Counted from the stretch's first letter, positions 1-9,003 are shown. The stretch is 64,000 nt of DNA from Streptomyces sp. NBC_01244 (GCF_035987325.1 NZ_CP108488.1:1364001-1428000); one strand, 5' to 3'. The notes: a model not told the origin generated them from the letters alone. A program made the numbers and translations.

Positions 1-1756
1 CCAGGACTGCGAGGATCCGGCAGACGTACGGGCCGAATCCGTCGCGCACCACATGGTCCAGGAAGGCGTCCAGCGACGGTCCAGTCGGCTCGTCCCCGGC
101 GTGCAGCCACAGGGTGGCGAGGAGTCGCGGGTGCGCGCGGTCCGCGTCGGCGGTGTTCTCCCCGAGGCGGGCCAGGTGGTGGGGCTCCAGTCCGCCGTTG
201 TCGGCCAGCCACTCCAGGATCCGGGCCGCCAGGGCGATGTCGCGCGGCCGGTCGCCCAGCCTGCCGAGCGTCTCTTCCGCCCGGCGGCGGTCCCCGGAGA
301 TCCGGATCAGGGCCATGGCGGTGTGCCCGGCCCGGGTGCCCGGCCCGTTCTCGGGGATCGAGTCGAGCAGGGGCAGGGCGTGGGCCGCCGCCGGACCGAT
401 GGCTCCGAGCGCGGCGATCAGGCTGCCCGCCAGGCGGCCCGCCTGCTGGTTCCGCGGGCCATCGTCCGCCCGGCCGCTCGCCGGCCCGGCCAGCAGCCCG
501 GCCAGCAGCCCGGCCAGCATCCTGACCAGCACCGGCACCGCGGGGGCCGCGGCCGCTCCACACGCGCTCAGGACGGGCAGTGCCCGTCCCGCGTCGTAGG
601 GCCCGGGCAGGTCCAGGGCCGCCGCGGCCGCCTCCACGAGCGTGGCGAGGTCCGTGCCGGGTACGTCGGCGAGCCCCCTGGCGGCCTCCCCGAGCTGCCA
701 CCCGCACGCCCCCGCGCGGACGATCCGGCAGAGCTCCGGCAGGGCCCGTACGTCCCCGATCCTGGCGAGCGCCAAGGTGGCCGTCGCCGCCCGGGCGGGG
801 CCCGGCTCCGCCAGCTCCTCCCGGCACAGCCGGGCTGCCTCCAGCGAGGCCCCGAGCACGTGTGCGGCGGCCGGCCCCGACCAGGGGTCCGCCAGCAGCG
901 GCCGCAGGTGCGGTACGAGCGCCTCCGGGGCCGCCCGCCAGTGACGCATCGCCTGCTCCGCCAGGTCCACGGCCGCGACGCGGGCCGCCTGCGCCGGACG
1001 CACCGCGAGCCGGGCGACCTGCTCGTAGCAGGTGCTCTCGTCGGTGGAACGGCGCGCCTTCAGCCCCCACACGGTGCCGATCCGCCATGCCAGCCGGCTG
1101 CCGGGGCCGCCGAGCCGCGTCCCGGCGGCGTCGAGGTCCGCGAGGACGGCTGCGCCTTCGGGAGCCTGGGTGGCGCGCAGTCTGACCGCCGGATCGGCGT
1201 CGGTGCGCAGCCGCTCCGCGAGACCCTCCCCGCCCCGCACGAGCAGGGCCTCGGCGAGCGCGAGGCGGGCCACGGGGTCGGGTGCGCCCGGGCCGTCCAT
1301 GGGGGCGGTCAGGAGCTCCTCGGCCCGTGCCCGGTCCGCTTCGGCGAGCAGCCAGGCGGCGGCGCGCCGCACGGGCGGGTCGGGGTCGTCCAGCAGGGGC
1401 AGCGCGGTCCGGGCGCCGGCCGCACGGTGCTCGGCGCCGGATGCCAGATCGGTGAGCAGCCGGATCACCCACAGCCGTACGCCGCCCCGCGCGTCGGATG
1501 CCAGGGAGGCGAGCCGCCTCGCCTGGGGGCCGTCGGCGTCGCGGCGTACGGCGTCGAAGACCGCGGAGCGCGCCGCCCCGTAGCCGTGGCCGGTACGGTC
1601 CTGCGCGGCCTCTTCCAGCCAGGCGTCCACACAGTCGGCCGGGCCCTCGGGACCCGGCGGTCGGGGGCTCACGGCCCCGGGCGCAGAACGCCCTTTCGCA
1701 TCGTCATGCCGTGGATCCTCGCCGGGCCGCCGGGCTCGGCGCAAGCGGATTCTCAT
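1..1756 (-). CDS. HEAT-repeat protein, 3' end outside window
   Basis: About 585 codons are visible and the frame is still open at the left edge. The translation is built of Leu/Ala-rich helical units such as LPLLDDPDPPVRRAAAWLLAEA, the pattern of HEAT repeats, which act as protein-protein scaffolds. The chosen ATG (1756) overlaps the stop codon of the upstream WYL regulator as ATGA, so translation is probably coupled. A GTG at 1672 is an alternative start just before the conserved-looking part (SPRPPGPEGPADCVDAWL). Around 482-522 an in-frame 12-bp repeat gives three LLAG units. I see no catalytic motif. The role is unknown; co-transcription with the regulator is the only functional hint. Confidence 0.8.
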   Translation of the reverse strand, partial: MRIRLRRARRPGEDPRHDDAKGRSAPGAVSPRPPGPEGPADCVDAWLEEAAQDRTGHGYGAARSAVFDAVRRDADGPQARRLASLASDARGGVRLWVIRLLTDLASGAEHRAAGARTALPLLDDPDPPVRRAAAWLLAEADRARAEELLTAPMDGPGAPDPVARLALAEALLVRGGEGLAERLRTDADPAVRLRATQAPEGAAVLADLDAAGTRLGGPGSRLAWRIGTVWGLKARRSTDESTCYEQVARLAVRPAQAARVAAVDLAEQAMRHWRAAPEALVPHLRPLLADPWSGPAAAHVLGASLEAARLCREELAEPGPARAATATLALARIGDVRALPELCRIVRAGACGWQLGEAARGLADVPGTDLATLVEAAAAALDLPGPYDAGRALPVLSACGAAAAPAVPVLVRMLAGLLAGLLAGPASGRADDGPRNQQAGRLAGSLIAALGAIGPAAAHALPLLDSIPENGPGTRAGHTAMALIRISGDRRRAEETLGRLGDRPRDIALAARILEWLADNGGLEPHHLARLGENTADADRAHPRLLATLWLHAGDEPTGPSLDAFLDHVVRDGFGPYVCRILAVL

Positions 1757-2820
1757 CGGTAGCGACCGGCCAGTTCGGCCACCGCGTCCGCGAGGGCCCG
1801 GCGCAGCTCGGGCGGGCCGAGCACCTCGGCGTCCGCGCCGAGGCGGAGCAGGTCGCCGACGGCCACGGAGCCGGACTCGACGGCGAGTTCCGCTTCCGCC
1901 CAGCCCTCCGCGTCGGGCGGACCCGCGGTGGCGAGGGCGCGGACGCCCGCCGCCCCGAACCACATCGGCAGCAGGCGCCGGGCGTGCGGGGAGAGCCGTA
2001 CGACGGCGGTCCGGCGGCGCGTGGCCGCCTCCAGGCGGCGGGCGGACTCCTCCCAGTACGCGGCGAGTTCGAACCCGTCGGGGCGCTCGAAGCGCTGCCC
2101 GGGGGTCTCCACGGAGAGGAACCGGCCCACCCGGTAGGTCCGCACGCCACCCCCGGCCTTCTCGGGAGCGGGAGCGGCCTCCCCGGGCTCCACCGCCTCC
2201 GCGGGCTCAACCGCCTGCCCCGGCTCCACCCCCTCCCCTGCCTCCACCAGCTCCGCGGCCCGGGCGGCGGCCAAGTACCAGATGCCGCCCTTGAGTACGA
2301 GTCCGAGCGGCCACAGCGCGCGGTGGACGGCGCCGCTCCAGCGGCGGTAGTGGGTGGTCAGGACCCGCTGTTCCCACACCGCCTCGGCGATCTGCGCGAG
2401 GTGCGGTACGGGGTCGGCGTCGCGGAACCAGGCGGGCGCGTCGAGGTGGAAGCGCTGCTGGATCCGGCGGGCCCGGTCGCCGAGTTCGGCGGGGAGAGCA
2501 GCCTGGAGTTTCAGTTGGGCGGCGGTGAGGTCCGCGCCGAGGCCGAGGTCCCGGGCGGGGCCGGGGGCGCCGGCGAGGAACAGGGAGCCGGCCTGGACGT
2601 CCGTCAGACCGGTGAGGCGGGTCCGGTAGCCGTCGACGAGCCGGAATCCGCCGGCGGGCCCGCGCTCGGTGTGGACGGGGATCCCGGAGGCGCCGAGCGC
2701 CTCGACGTCCCGGTACACCGTACGGACGGAGACCTCCAGCTCGGCGGCGAGTTCGGGGGCGGTCATCCGGCCGCGGTTCTGGAGCAGCAGGAGGAGGGAG
2801 AGGAGCCGGTCGGCGCGCAT
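1753..2820 (-). CDS. YafY/DeoR-type HTH transcriptional regulator with WYL domain
   Basis: This 355-residue protein has an N-terminal HTH_11-type winged helix (residues about 1-60, including the recognition-helix segment VSVRTVYRDVEAL), a linker, and a WYL domain from about residue 130 (THYRRWSGAVHRALWPLGLVLKGGIWYLAA). WYL domains bind ligands or nucleic-acid pieces. The WYL domain carries an extra Pro/Glu/Ala-rich insertion (about residues 190-220) encoded by an imperfect 18-bp repeat. A perfect inverted repeat sits just upstream, between this gene and the divergent DUF3224 gene, and is the probable operator for both. The stop codon overlaps the start of the HEAT-repeat gene. Confidence 0.93.
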   Translation of the reverse strand: MRADRLLSLLLLLQNRGRMTAPELAAELEVSVRTVYRDVEALGASGIPVHTERGPAGGFRLVDGYRTRLTGLTDVQAGSLFLAGAPGPARDLGLGADLTAAQLKLQAALPAELGDRARRIQQRFHLDAPAWFRDADPVPHLAQIAEAVWEQRVLTTHYRRWSGAVHRALWPLGLVLKGGIWYLAAARAAELVEAGEGVEPGQAVEPAEAVEPGEAAPAPEKAGGGVRTYRVGRFLSVETPGQRFERPDGFELAAYWEESARRLEAATRRRTAVVRLSPHARRLLPMWFGAAGVRALATAGPPDAEGWAEAELAVESGSVAVGDLLRLGADAEVLGPPELRRALADAVAELAGRYR

Positions 2821-2834
2821 GCGGTCATTGTCCC

Positions 2835-2863
2835 GCTTACCTGACAGGAGGTGTCAGGTAAGC
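2835..2863. promoter_or_regulatory. perfect 12-bp inverted repeat, probable WYL-regulator operator
   Basis: The left arm GCTTACCTGACA (2835-2846) and right arm TGTCAGGTAAGC (2852-2863) are exact reverse complements separated by GGAGG. The repeat lies 15 bp upstream of the WYL regulator start and 60 bp upstream of the divergent DUF3224 start. That is the expected position for a site controlling both. Binding is inferred, not shown. Confidence 0.75.
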
Positions 2864-2922
2864 CGCCCAGGCTGTGCACGGACGGGCCGACGGCCCGCGG
2901 ATCCCACAACCAGGAGGCCCCC

Positions 2923-3423
2923 GTGCCCACGCCGACGCACACGCCCGCGCCCACCCACACCACCACGACGACGACGCCCGTACCCACCGCGAACCGCTTC
3001 ACCTTCAAGGACTGGGAGGAGCACCCGGTCGGCCCGGAAGGCGTCTTCCCCCGCTTGGCCCGCGCCACCGTCACCAACGCCTTCACCGGGGTCCTCACCG
3101 CCCCCGCGACGACCTGCGCCTACACCGTGGCCTACGCCGGGGAGAGCACCGGCACCTTCACCGGCATGGAGCTGGTCACCGGCGCCGTCGACGGCCGCGA
3201 AGGCTCCTTCGTCCTGGAGGAACACGGCACCTTCGACACCACCGGCACCCTCTGCCGCTTCACCGTGGTCCCCGGCTCGGGCACCGGCGGCCTCACCGGC
3301 CTCGCCGGCTCCGGCTCCTTCGCCCACCGCTACGGCGACACCTCGGTGGAATACGCCTTCGACCACGCCTTCGACCACTCCTCCGACGGCGGGGGCACCG
3401 CGACCGCTGATCAGTCGGCGTAG
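2923..3423 (+). CDS. DUF3224 family protein
   Basis: The 166-residue product begins with a Thr/Pro-rich stretch of about 20 residues and continues as a DUF3224-like small beta-barrel (TFKDWEEHPVGPEG to the C-terminus, with a Gly-rich GTGGLTGLAGSGSF strand-turn). DUF3224 proteins are uncharacterised. The GTG at 2923 is chosen because CAGGAGG precedes it by a suitable distance; an earlier in-frame GTG at 2851 falls inside the operator palindrome and has no ribosome-binding site. Divergent pairing with a WYL regulator suggests the regulator controls this gene. The 3' end overlaps the convergent metal ATPase by 13 bp. Confidence 0.85.
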   Translation: MPTPTHTPAPTHTTTTTTPVPTANRFTFKDWEEHPVGPEGVFPRLARATVTNAFTGVLTAPATTCAYTVAYAGESTGTFTGMELVTGAVDGREGSFVLEEHGTFDTTGTLCRFTVVPGSGTGGLTGLAGSGSFAHRYGDTSVEYAFDHAFDHSSDGGGTATADQSA

Positions 3424-5267
3424 CGCAACAGGCGCAGCGCGTTCGCGACGACCACGAGGGTGGAGCCCTCGTGGACCAGGACCGCCGGGCCGATGCCGAG
3501 GCCCAGGGCGGTGGCCGGGACGAGCACGGCCACGATGCCGAGGCTCAGCCAGAGGTTCTGCCGGATGACGCGGCTCGCGCGGCGGCTCAGGCCGGTGATG
3601 AAGGGGAGCCTGCGCAGGTCGTCGGACATCAGGGCGATGTCCGCGGTCTCCAGGGCCACGACCGAACCGGCCGCGCCCATCGCCACGCCGACGGTGGCCC
3701 CGGCCATGGCCGGGGCGTCGTTGACGCCGTCGCCGATCATCGCCGTACGGGCCGTGCGGCGCAGCCGGGTCACCTCGGCGACCTTGCCCTCGGGCAGCAG
3801 ACCGCCCCGGACCTCGTCCATGCCGATCGCGCGGCCCACCGCGTCGGCCACCCGCTGGTCGTCGCCCGACAGCATCACGGTCCGCTGCACCCCGAGCCCC
3901 CGCAGGGCGGCCACCGCCGCGGCGGCTTCGGGGCGCGGGGCGTCCATCAGGCCGAGCGTGCCGAGCCAGCGGTTGCCGCGGCGGACCAGCATGGTGGTGC
4001 GGCCGGTCCGGGCGAGTTCCTCCGTACGGTCGCGGAGCCGAGCCGGTACGGGCGGGCCCGCGAGGGTGTCCGCGTAGGCGAGGCTGCCGATGTGGACGGC
4101 CTCCCCGTCGAGCTCGGCGACGACTCCGCGGCCGATGACGGCCCGCAGGCTCCCCGCCTCGGAGGTGGCGGCCCCCTCCAGGAGTCCCGCGCCGTCGCGG
4201 ACCACGGCCTGGGCCAGGGGGTGGTCGCTGAGGCGCTGCGCGGCGACGGCGGTGCGCAGCAGCTCCTCGCGTCCGGCGGCGTGGACGGGCTCGATCTCGG
4301 TGAGGCGCGGCCGGCCCTCGGTCAGGGTGCCGGTCTTGTCGAAGGCGATGGTCCGCAGCCGGCCGAACTCCTCCAGCGGCGCCCCGCCCTTGACCAGTAC
4401 TCCCCCGCGTGCCGCCCGGCCCACCGCGCTGAGCACGGCGGCCGGTGTGGCGATGGCCAGGGCGCAGGGGCTGGCGGCGACGAGGACGGCCATGGCGCGG
4501 TAGAAGGTGTCGGCGAAGGGCTCGCCGGTGAGCGCGCCGACGGCGAGCAGGACGGCGACGAGCACGAGGACGCCCGGTACGAAGAACTTCGTGAACCGCT
4601 CGGTGAACCGCTGGGTCGGCGAGGTGCGCTCCTCGGCGTCCTGGACCAGCTTGACGACCCTGGCCAGGGTGTTTTCCCCGGCGAGGCGGGTGACCGCGAT
4701 GTCGAGGGTGCCGGAGCCGTTGACCGTGCCTGCGTAGACGCGGCTCTCGGGGCCGGTCGCGCCCGGGTCGGCGAGGGCGGCGGCCCGGTCGGCGACGGGG
4801 GCCTTGTCGGCGGGGACGCTCTCGCCGGTGATGGGCGACTGGTCGACGCTGCTGGTGCCCGCGGCGACGAAACCGTCGGCCGGAACGCGGGTGTGGGGGC
4901 GGACGACGACGGTGTCGCCCACGGCCAGCTCCTCGACCGGGACCTCCACCGGCGCCCCCGGACCCCGGCGCACCAGGGCGGTACGCGGGGCCAGCGCGCC
5001 GAGGGCTTCGATGGAGCGGCGGGCCCGGCCCATGGCGTAGCCCTCCAGGGCGTGGCCGAGGCTGAAGAGGACGAGCAGGACGGCGCCCTCCTCCCACCGC
5101 CCGATCGCGGCGGCGCCGGCCGCGGCGACGAGCATGAGGAAGTCGACCTGGAAGCGGCCGCCGCGTACGGCGAGCAGGGCCTCACGGAAGGTGAAGAACC
5201 CGCCGAAGGCGTACGCCGCGATGAAGAGGGCCTGCGGGGCGGGGCCTGCGTAGCCGGTGACCGGCAT
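3411..5267 (-). CDS. P1B-4 type heavy-metal transporting P-type ATPase
   Basis: This 618-residue protein has all P-type ATPase signatures: TGES (actuator), DKTGTLT with the phosphorylated Asp, the SDHP element of the nucleotide domain, and GDGVNDAP. The transmembrane metal motif is SPC instead of CPC, and the last helix carries HEGSTLVVVAN. SPC together with the HEG(S/G)T motif marks the P1B-4 subgroup, known to export Co, Zn, Cd or Fe. There is no N-terminal metal-binding domain. The chosen ATG (MPVTGYAGPAP) leaves few residues ahead of what looks like the second membrane helix of the family, so the protein may lack the first helix. The divergent ArsR sensor 36 bp away probably controls it. 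Confidence 0.93.
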   Translation of the reverse strand: MPVTGYAGPAPQALFIAAYAFGGFFTFREALLAVRGGRFQVDFLMLVAAAGAAAIGRWEEGAVLLVLFSLGHALEGYAMGRARRSIEALGALAPRTALVRRGPGAPVEVPVEELAVGDTVVVRPHTRVPADGFVAAGTSSVDQSPITGESVPADKAPVADRAAALADPGATGPESRVYAGTVNGSGTLDIAVTRLAGENTLARVVKLVQDAEERTSPTQRFTERFTKFFVPGVLVLVAVLLAVGALTGEPFADTFYRAMAVLVAASPCALAIATPAAVLSAVGRAARGGVLVKGGAPLEEFGRLRTIAFDKTGTLTEGRPRLTEIEPVHAAGREELLRTAVAAQRLSDHPLAQAVVRDGAGLLEGAATSEAGSLRAVIGRGVVAELDGEAVHIGSLAYADTLAGPPVPARLRDRTEELARTGRTTMLVRRGNRWLGTLGLMDAPRPEAAAAVAALRGLGVQRTVMLSGDDQRVADAVGRAIGMDEVRGGLLPEGKVAEVTRLRRTARTAMIGDGVNDAPAMAGATVGVAMGAAGSVVALETADIALMSDDLRRLPFITGLSRRASRVIRQNLWLSLGIVAVLVPATALGLGIGPAVLVHEGSTLVVVANALRLLRYAD

Positions 5268-5303
5268 GGAACCGGGCCGCTCACCGAACCGGACGCCGCC
5301 GCC

Positions 5304-5573
5304 GTGGCCGAAGTCCTGCAGGGCCTGGCCTCCCCGGCCAGGATCCGCATCCTCGCCCGTCTGCTGCACGCCCCCTGCTCGGTCGGCGAGCTGGCCGAGG
5401 CACTCGACCTCGGCCAGCCCACCGTCTCGAACCATCTGCGGCTCCTGCGCCACCTCGACCTGGTGACCGGCCGCCGCGACGGACGCAGCGTGATCTACGA
5501 ACTCCACGACGCGCACGTCGCGGCCCTGCTCCGGCAGATCCTGGCGCACGTCCACCACGGCGGACGCCCGTAG
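5304..5573 (+). CDS. ArsR/SmtB-family metal-sensing repressor, CzrA-like
   Basis: The 89-residue product is a winged-helix ArsR repressor: SVGELAEALDLGQPTVSNHL is the HTH, followed by the wing LVTGRRDGRSVIYEL. The last helix contains Asp-x-His-(x10)-His-x2-His (D-A-H ... H-V-H-H), which matches the alpha-5 metal site of CzrA/SmtB (Asp84, His86, His97, His100 in CzrA). This predicts Zn(II)/Co(II) sensing and fits the neighbouring P1B-4 exporter. The start is uncertain. GTG 5304 is the only common start codon in this frame near the fold, but family members usually have 10-20 more N-terminal residues, and the in-frame sequence upstream (LTEPDAA) looks native. No classic 12-2-12 operator is visible in the 36-bp gap. 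Confidence 0.85.
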   Translation: MAEVLQGLASPARIRILARLLHAPCSVGELAEALDLGQPTVSNHLRLLRHLDLVTGRRDGRSVIYELHDAHVAALLRQILAHVHHGGRP

Positions 5574-5589
5574 GAACCGCCCGGTCCCG

Positions 5590-8322
5590 CTACGGCGCGC
5601 CGAAGGTGAGCGTCAGCTTCGGGCTGCCCTCGTTGGCCGCGGCCTCGGAGGACCACAGCCACAGCGCGTCCGTCCCGGCGCTGCTCAGCGCCAGGCTGTA
5701 CGCGCTGCCGAGCGCGCCCGCGAGAGCGGTCTTGTCCAGGCCGGTCGTGTGGACGGCCGACCCCTCCGGGACGCCCGCGAAGCTGCCGAGCGCCGGGCCC
5801 CCGAGTGCCGGGCGGTTTGCGTACGTGGTCCCGGCTTCGGTCCAGGAGCCGGTGACCGGGAGCACGGACACCGTGTCCGTCGTACCGGCGCCGCTCATGG
5901 TGCTGGTCTTCACGCTCAGCGTGGCCGCCTTGAGCACCGTGCCGGCGGGGGCCGCGGGCAGGTTGAACCGCAGGTAGCCCGCGTAGAACGAGGTTCCGCG
6001 CACCGCGAGCGAGCCGGACGTCCCGTAATTGGTGGTCGGGGCGCCCGCGTTGGCGTACGTGTCCTCAGCGGCCTGGACCACGACGACCGAGTCGGCCGGG
6101 GCGGAGGCCAGGGTGTGGTGGTTCTGCACCTGGGCCGCGCTCAGGACCGTCGGGTAGACGGCCGTCTCGTCCAGCCGGCCCGCCCAGTACTCGCTGATCG
6201 GACGGTCCGGCCAGCCGCCGAGGCTGTCGCCGCCCACGTGCCAGTAGCCCGCGAAGTTCTCGTGCGCGGTGAAGCCCAGCGTGCCCTTCTGGACTCCGTC
6301 CACGTACAGGGTCATGCCGCCCGGGCCCTGGGTCGCGACGACGTGGTGCCACTGGTTGTCGTTGTACGCGGCGGCGGTCGTGACGGTGTGGGTTCCGCCG
6401 CTGTAGACGCCGTAGACGAGCCGGCCGTCGTTGGTCATGTAGACGTGCTTGTCGTACTGACTGCTGCCGCGCGACTGGTTGTTGCCGAACCCGACGAGCT
6501 TGCCGCCCCTCGTGGTGTTCGTCTTGAACCAGGTCTCGATGCTGTACGTGGAGCCGACGTTCTGGCGGCGGTCCCCGTACACCTGGGTGTCCGTGCCGTT
6601 GAAGCCGATGGCCGTGCTCGCGCCCGAGACCGCACCGGGCGTCTGGCGCAGGGCGGGTGCGTTCAGGTGCACACCGCTCTGATTGCCGCCGTCCGAGGAG
6701 TCCGCGACGAAGGGCAGGGCCGACTCGTCGTAGCGCCAGAACAACTGGGCGCCGTCCGCGCGGACCGCACTGGGGTACGCGTCGGGCGAGTTCGGCACGG
6801 TCACGCTCGCCGTGCCCGACAGGGCGCTGGTGTTGCCGGCCGCGTCGGTGGCGGTCACCCGGTAGGTGTAGGTCTGTCCCGCGGTGACGGTGGTGTCGGT
6901 CCAGGAGGCCTGCGGGCGGCGGAAGAACAGCGAGTCCGCCGCGACCGTGGCGATCGGCGTGGCCGCGGCGTTGCGGTAGACCTTGTACGTGAGCGTGCCG
7001 TCGTCCAGGTCGAGGCTGGTGCGCCAGCGCACCTGCACCTCACCGGGCTTGAAGCTCACGGCGCTCGCCACCGGGACGCTGGGCGCGCCCGTGTCCCCGG
7101 TGGAGGCGAAGCGCGTCAGGCTCTGCTGCGCCGAACCGTTGACGGTGGTGAACTCGCCGCCCACCCAGAGGTACCGGACGCCGCCCTTGGAGCCGACCGC
7201 CATCACGCGCGGGCCGATGCCCTCGCCGATGCCGTCGTTGGTGTCGGGAGCCCAGCCCAGCTTGCCGGTCGCGGTGGTCGGCTGGGCCAGCAGGTGGTGG
7301 CGCTGGCCGTCCGGGAACTCGCCGATGCTGGAGCAGTCGTGCGCGTGCGAGGCGCTGTAAAGCACGTCCTGGTACGGGAGCACGGCCTGGGTCGCGCCGA
7401 GGCAGGTGTCGCGCCAGCGCTGGCCGAAGTCGCTCAGGTTGAGGGCGATCCGGCCGTCGAAGACGCCTCCGCCCGTTCCCTCGTTGGCGGTGTAGAAGCC
7501 GGTGGCGTCGGTGGCGATGTCCTTGACCACCGAGTTGGTATCGACGAACCCGGGGTAGGCCTTGGTGACGGCGCCGGTGGTCGCGTCGACGACGGCGAGG
7601 GCGTGGCTGTTCGTACCGCCCACGGTGAAGAAGTCACCGCCCAGGACCACGTTCTCGCCGTCGGGGGTGAGCTCTACGGCCCGGCCCGGCTCGTCGGCGT
7701 TCGCGGTGAAGGGCTTCAGCGTGCCGTCGGCCGCGTCGACGGCGGCGAACCGCTCGCGCGGCTGGCCCGCGACGGTGAGGAAGTCGCCGCCCGCGTACAC
7801 GGTGTCGCCGGTGACGGCGAGGGCCCGGACGGTGGCCGCGAAGGCGGGCCGGAAGCCGGTCTTCACGGTGCAGGTCGCCACGTCGATGGCGGCGAGGCTG
7901 GAGACCGCGGTGCCGTTGACGGCGCCGAAGTAGCCGCCCGCGTACAGGGTCGCTTTGTCCGGCGAGAGGACGAGCGCACGGACGGTGGCGGTTCCGGAGC
8001 CCACGGTGAAGGACAGCTTGCAGGAGGTCGGGGCGCCCGTCGCGGCATCGAGCGTCGCGAAGTTCACCGCCTCCTGCTCGGTTCCGGCGGCGCCGTCCGG
8101 CGGGCGGACCTCGGAGAAGGTGCCGCCGACGAAGACCTGGTCGCCCGCCTCGGCCAGGGCCCAGACGACACCGTTGGCCTGCCAGGTGGGCAGTTCGTCG
8201 GCGGTGAAGGCCACCGGCGGGGTGATGGCCGCGGCCTCTTCGACGAGGCCGAGGCCCATGGCCGTGCAGGTGCCGGCCAGCGCCAGGGTGAGAGCTGTGG
8301 CCAGCCCTCTGGATCTACGCAT
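5590..8322 (-). CDS. large secreted protein: beta-propeller-like, FN3, LamG and CBM96/DNRLRE-like domains
   Basis: This 910-residue protein starts with a Sec signal peptide (MRRSRGLATALTLALAGTC, then a long hydrophobic run to about residue 35). Residues about 45-420 contain repeated blade-like units (VFVGGTF, LYAGGYF, VYAGGDF, VVLGGDF, LWVGGEF), as in delta-60 propellers. A fibronectin type III domain follows (about 430-520), then a concanavalin/LamG domain (YSIETWFKTNTTRGGKLVGFG, WHHVVATQGPGGMTLYVDG), and a C-terminal DNRLRE/CBM96-like module (AAEDTYANAGAPTTNYGTSG). It is probably an extracellular carbohydrate- or surface-binding protein. No catalytic motif is visible. Start ATG 8322 has GGGGGG upstream. 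It stands alone with its own promoter region. Confidence 0.88.
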   Translation of the reverse strand: MRRSRGLATALTLALAGTCTAMGLGLVEEAAAITPPVAFTADELPTWQANGVVWALAEAGDQVFVGGTFSEVRPPDGAAGTEQEAVNFATLDAATGAPTSCKLSFTVGSGTATVRALVLSPDKATLYAGGYFGAVNGTAVSSLAAIDVATCTVKTGFRPAFAATVRALAVTGDTVYAGGDFLTVAGQPRERFAAVDAADGTLKPFTANADEPGRAVELTPDGENVVLGGDFFTVGGTNSHALAVVDATTGAVTKAYPGFVDTNSVVKDIATDATGFYTANEGTGGGVFDGRIALNLSDFGQRWRDTCLGATQAVLPYQDVLYSASHAHDCSSIGEFPDGQRHHLLAQPTTATGKLGWAPDTNDGIGEGIGPRVMAVGSKGGVRYLWVGGEFTTVNGSAQQSLTRFASTGDTGAPSVPVASAVSFKPGEVQVRWRTSLDLDDGTLTYKVYRNAAATPIATVAADSLFFRRPQASWTDTTVTAGQTYTYRVTATDAAGNTSALSGTASVTVPNSPDAYPSAVRADGAQLFWRYDESALPFVADSSDGGNQSGVHLNAPALRQTPGAVSGASTAIGFNGTDTQVYGDRRQNVGSTYSIETWFKTNTTRGGKLVGFGNNQSRGSSQYDKHVYMTNDGRLVYGVYSGGTHTVTTAAAYNDNQWHHVVATQGPGGMTLYVDGVQKGTLGFTAHENFAGYWHVGGDSLGGWPDRPISEYWAGRLDETAVYPTVLSAAQVQNHHTLASAPADSVVVVQAAEDTYANAGAPTTNYGTSGSLAVRGTSFYAGYLRFNLPAAPAGTVLKAATLSVKTSTMSGAGTTDTVSVLPVTGSWTEAGTTYANRPALGGPALGSFAGVPEGSAVHTTGLDKTALAGALGSAYSLALSSAGTDALWLWSSEAAANEGSPKLTLTFGAP

Positions 8323-8700
8323 GAACCCCCCAGTTCGGAAAACGAAAGCGAAAACGGAATACGGAGTGCGGCACATCGAATGGCTGGAAACCATCGTACG
8401 GATGTCCACGACCGTGACCACGGCACCCTAGGGGGAATCCCGGTTCCGTTCACCGCACTTGACGCATCACATGCCAAGTCACACCGCCCGCCCGCACCCC
8501 GAAGCCGGACCCGGCCCCCGACGAGCCCGGACCCGCCCGTCCGCGACGCGTCCGCTCCGTGGGACGCCGGGTCCGTTCTCGCGATTGCCGCCCCACCCGG
8601 GCCCGCGCCCCTCTACGGTGCCCTGGGAGGACGGCACGGCACGGGCGGGAGCGCACGCCCGGGGACGTACGCGGGCGCGGGACCGGAGGGGCGGAGCGGG
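8323..8700. other. divergent intergenic region, no gene seen
   Basis: This 378-bp gap separates the minus-strand secreted protein from the plus-strand small gene at 8701. The part next to 8323 is relatively A-rich (8335-8365), as expected for the promoter of the secreted protein. I found no open frame with coding character, no strong palindrome and no tRNA-like fold. Confidence 0.5.
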
Positions 8701-9003
8701 ATGAGCGACGAAGAAGACACGCGGCTGGCGAGGATGACCCCCGAGATCTCCCGCCGCACCCTGACCCTGCTCCGCGGTCTGGCCGGGCTCGAACCACCGG
8801 AGCAGGTGCCCGAGGAAGCGATGCACGCCGCCGACGAGGTCCTCGCGGAGTACGGCACGGACGGGCTCCGCGTGCTGGTGATGACCCTGGCGGCCTGGGC
8901 GACGGCACAGATCGAGAACGTCTCCGAACTGAGCGGGCGCAGCCACGAGGCCGTCCTCGACGCCATGGAGCTGGCCTGCCTGGAGGCCGGTGCGGAGGAG
9001 TAG
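8701..9003 (+). CDS. conserved-type hypothetical protein, 100 aa
   Basis: The ATG at 8701 is preceded by GGAGGGGCGGAG, and the frame has normal coding bias to a TAG at 9003. The product is acidic and predicted all-helical (MSDEEDTRLARMTPEISRRT ... EAVLDAMELACLEAGAEE) with a possible amphipathic helical bundle. I do not recognise a named domain. It ends 130 bp before the cyclic-nucleotide-binding gene and may share its transcript. Confidence 0.75.
   Translation: MSDEEDTRLARMTPEISRRTLTLLRGLAGLEPPEQVPEEAMHAADEVLAEYGTDGLRVLVMTLAAWATAQIENVSELSGRSHEAVLDAMELACLEAGAEE

Noticed and set aside
53..1762. Long plus-strand open frame over the HEAT-repeat gene
   Set aside because: Its translation is low-complexity Gly/Arg/Pro and has no domain; the minus-strand frame gives regular HEAT-type helices and continues off the window.
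2854..5558. Long minus-strand frames extending the metal ATPase gene past 5267 and over DUF3224
   Set aside because: The extension past 5267 is antisense to the ArsR gene and lacks membrane character; the frame over DUF3224 is Arg/Gly-rich.
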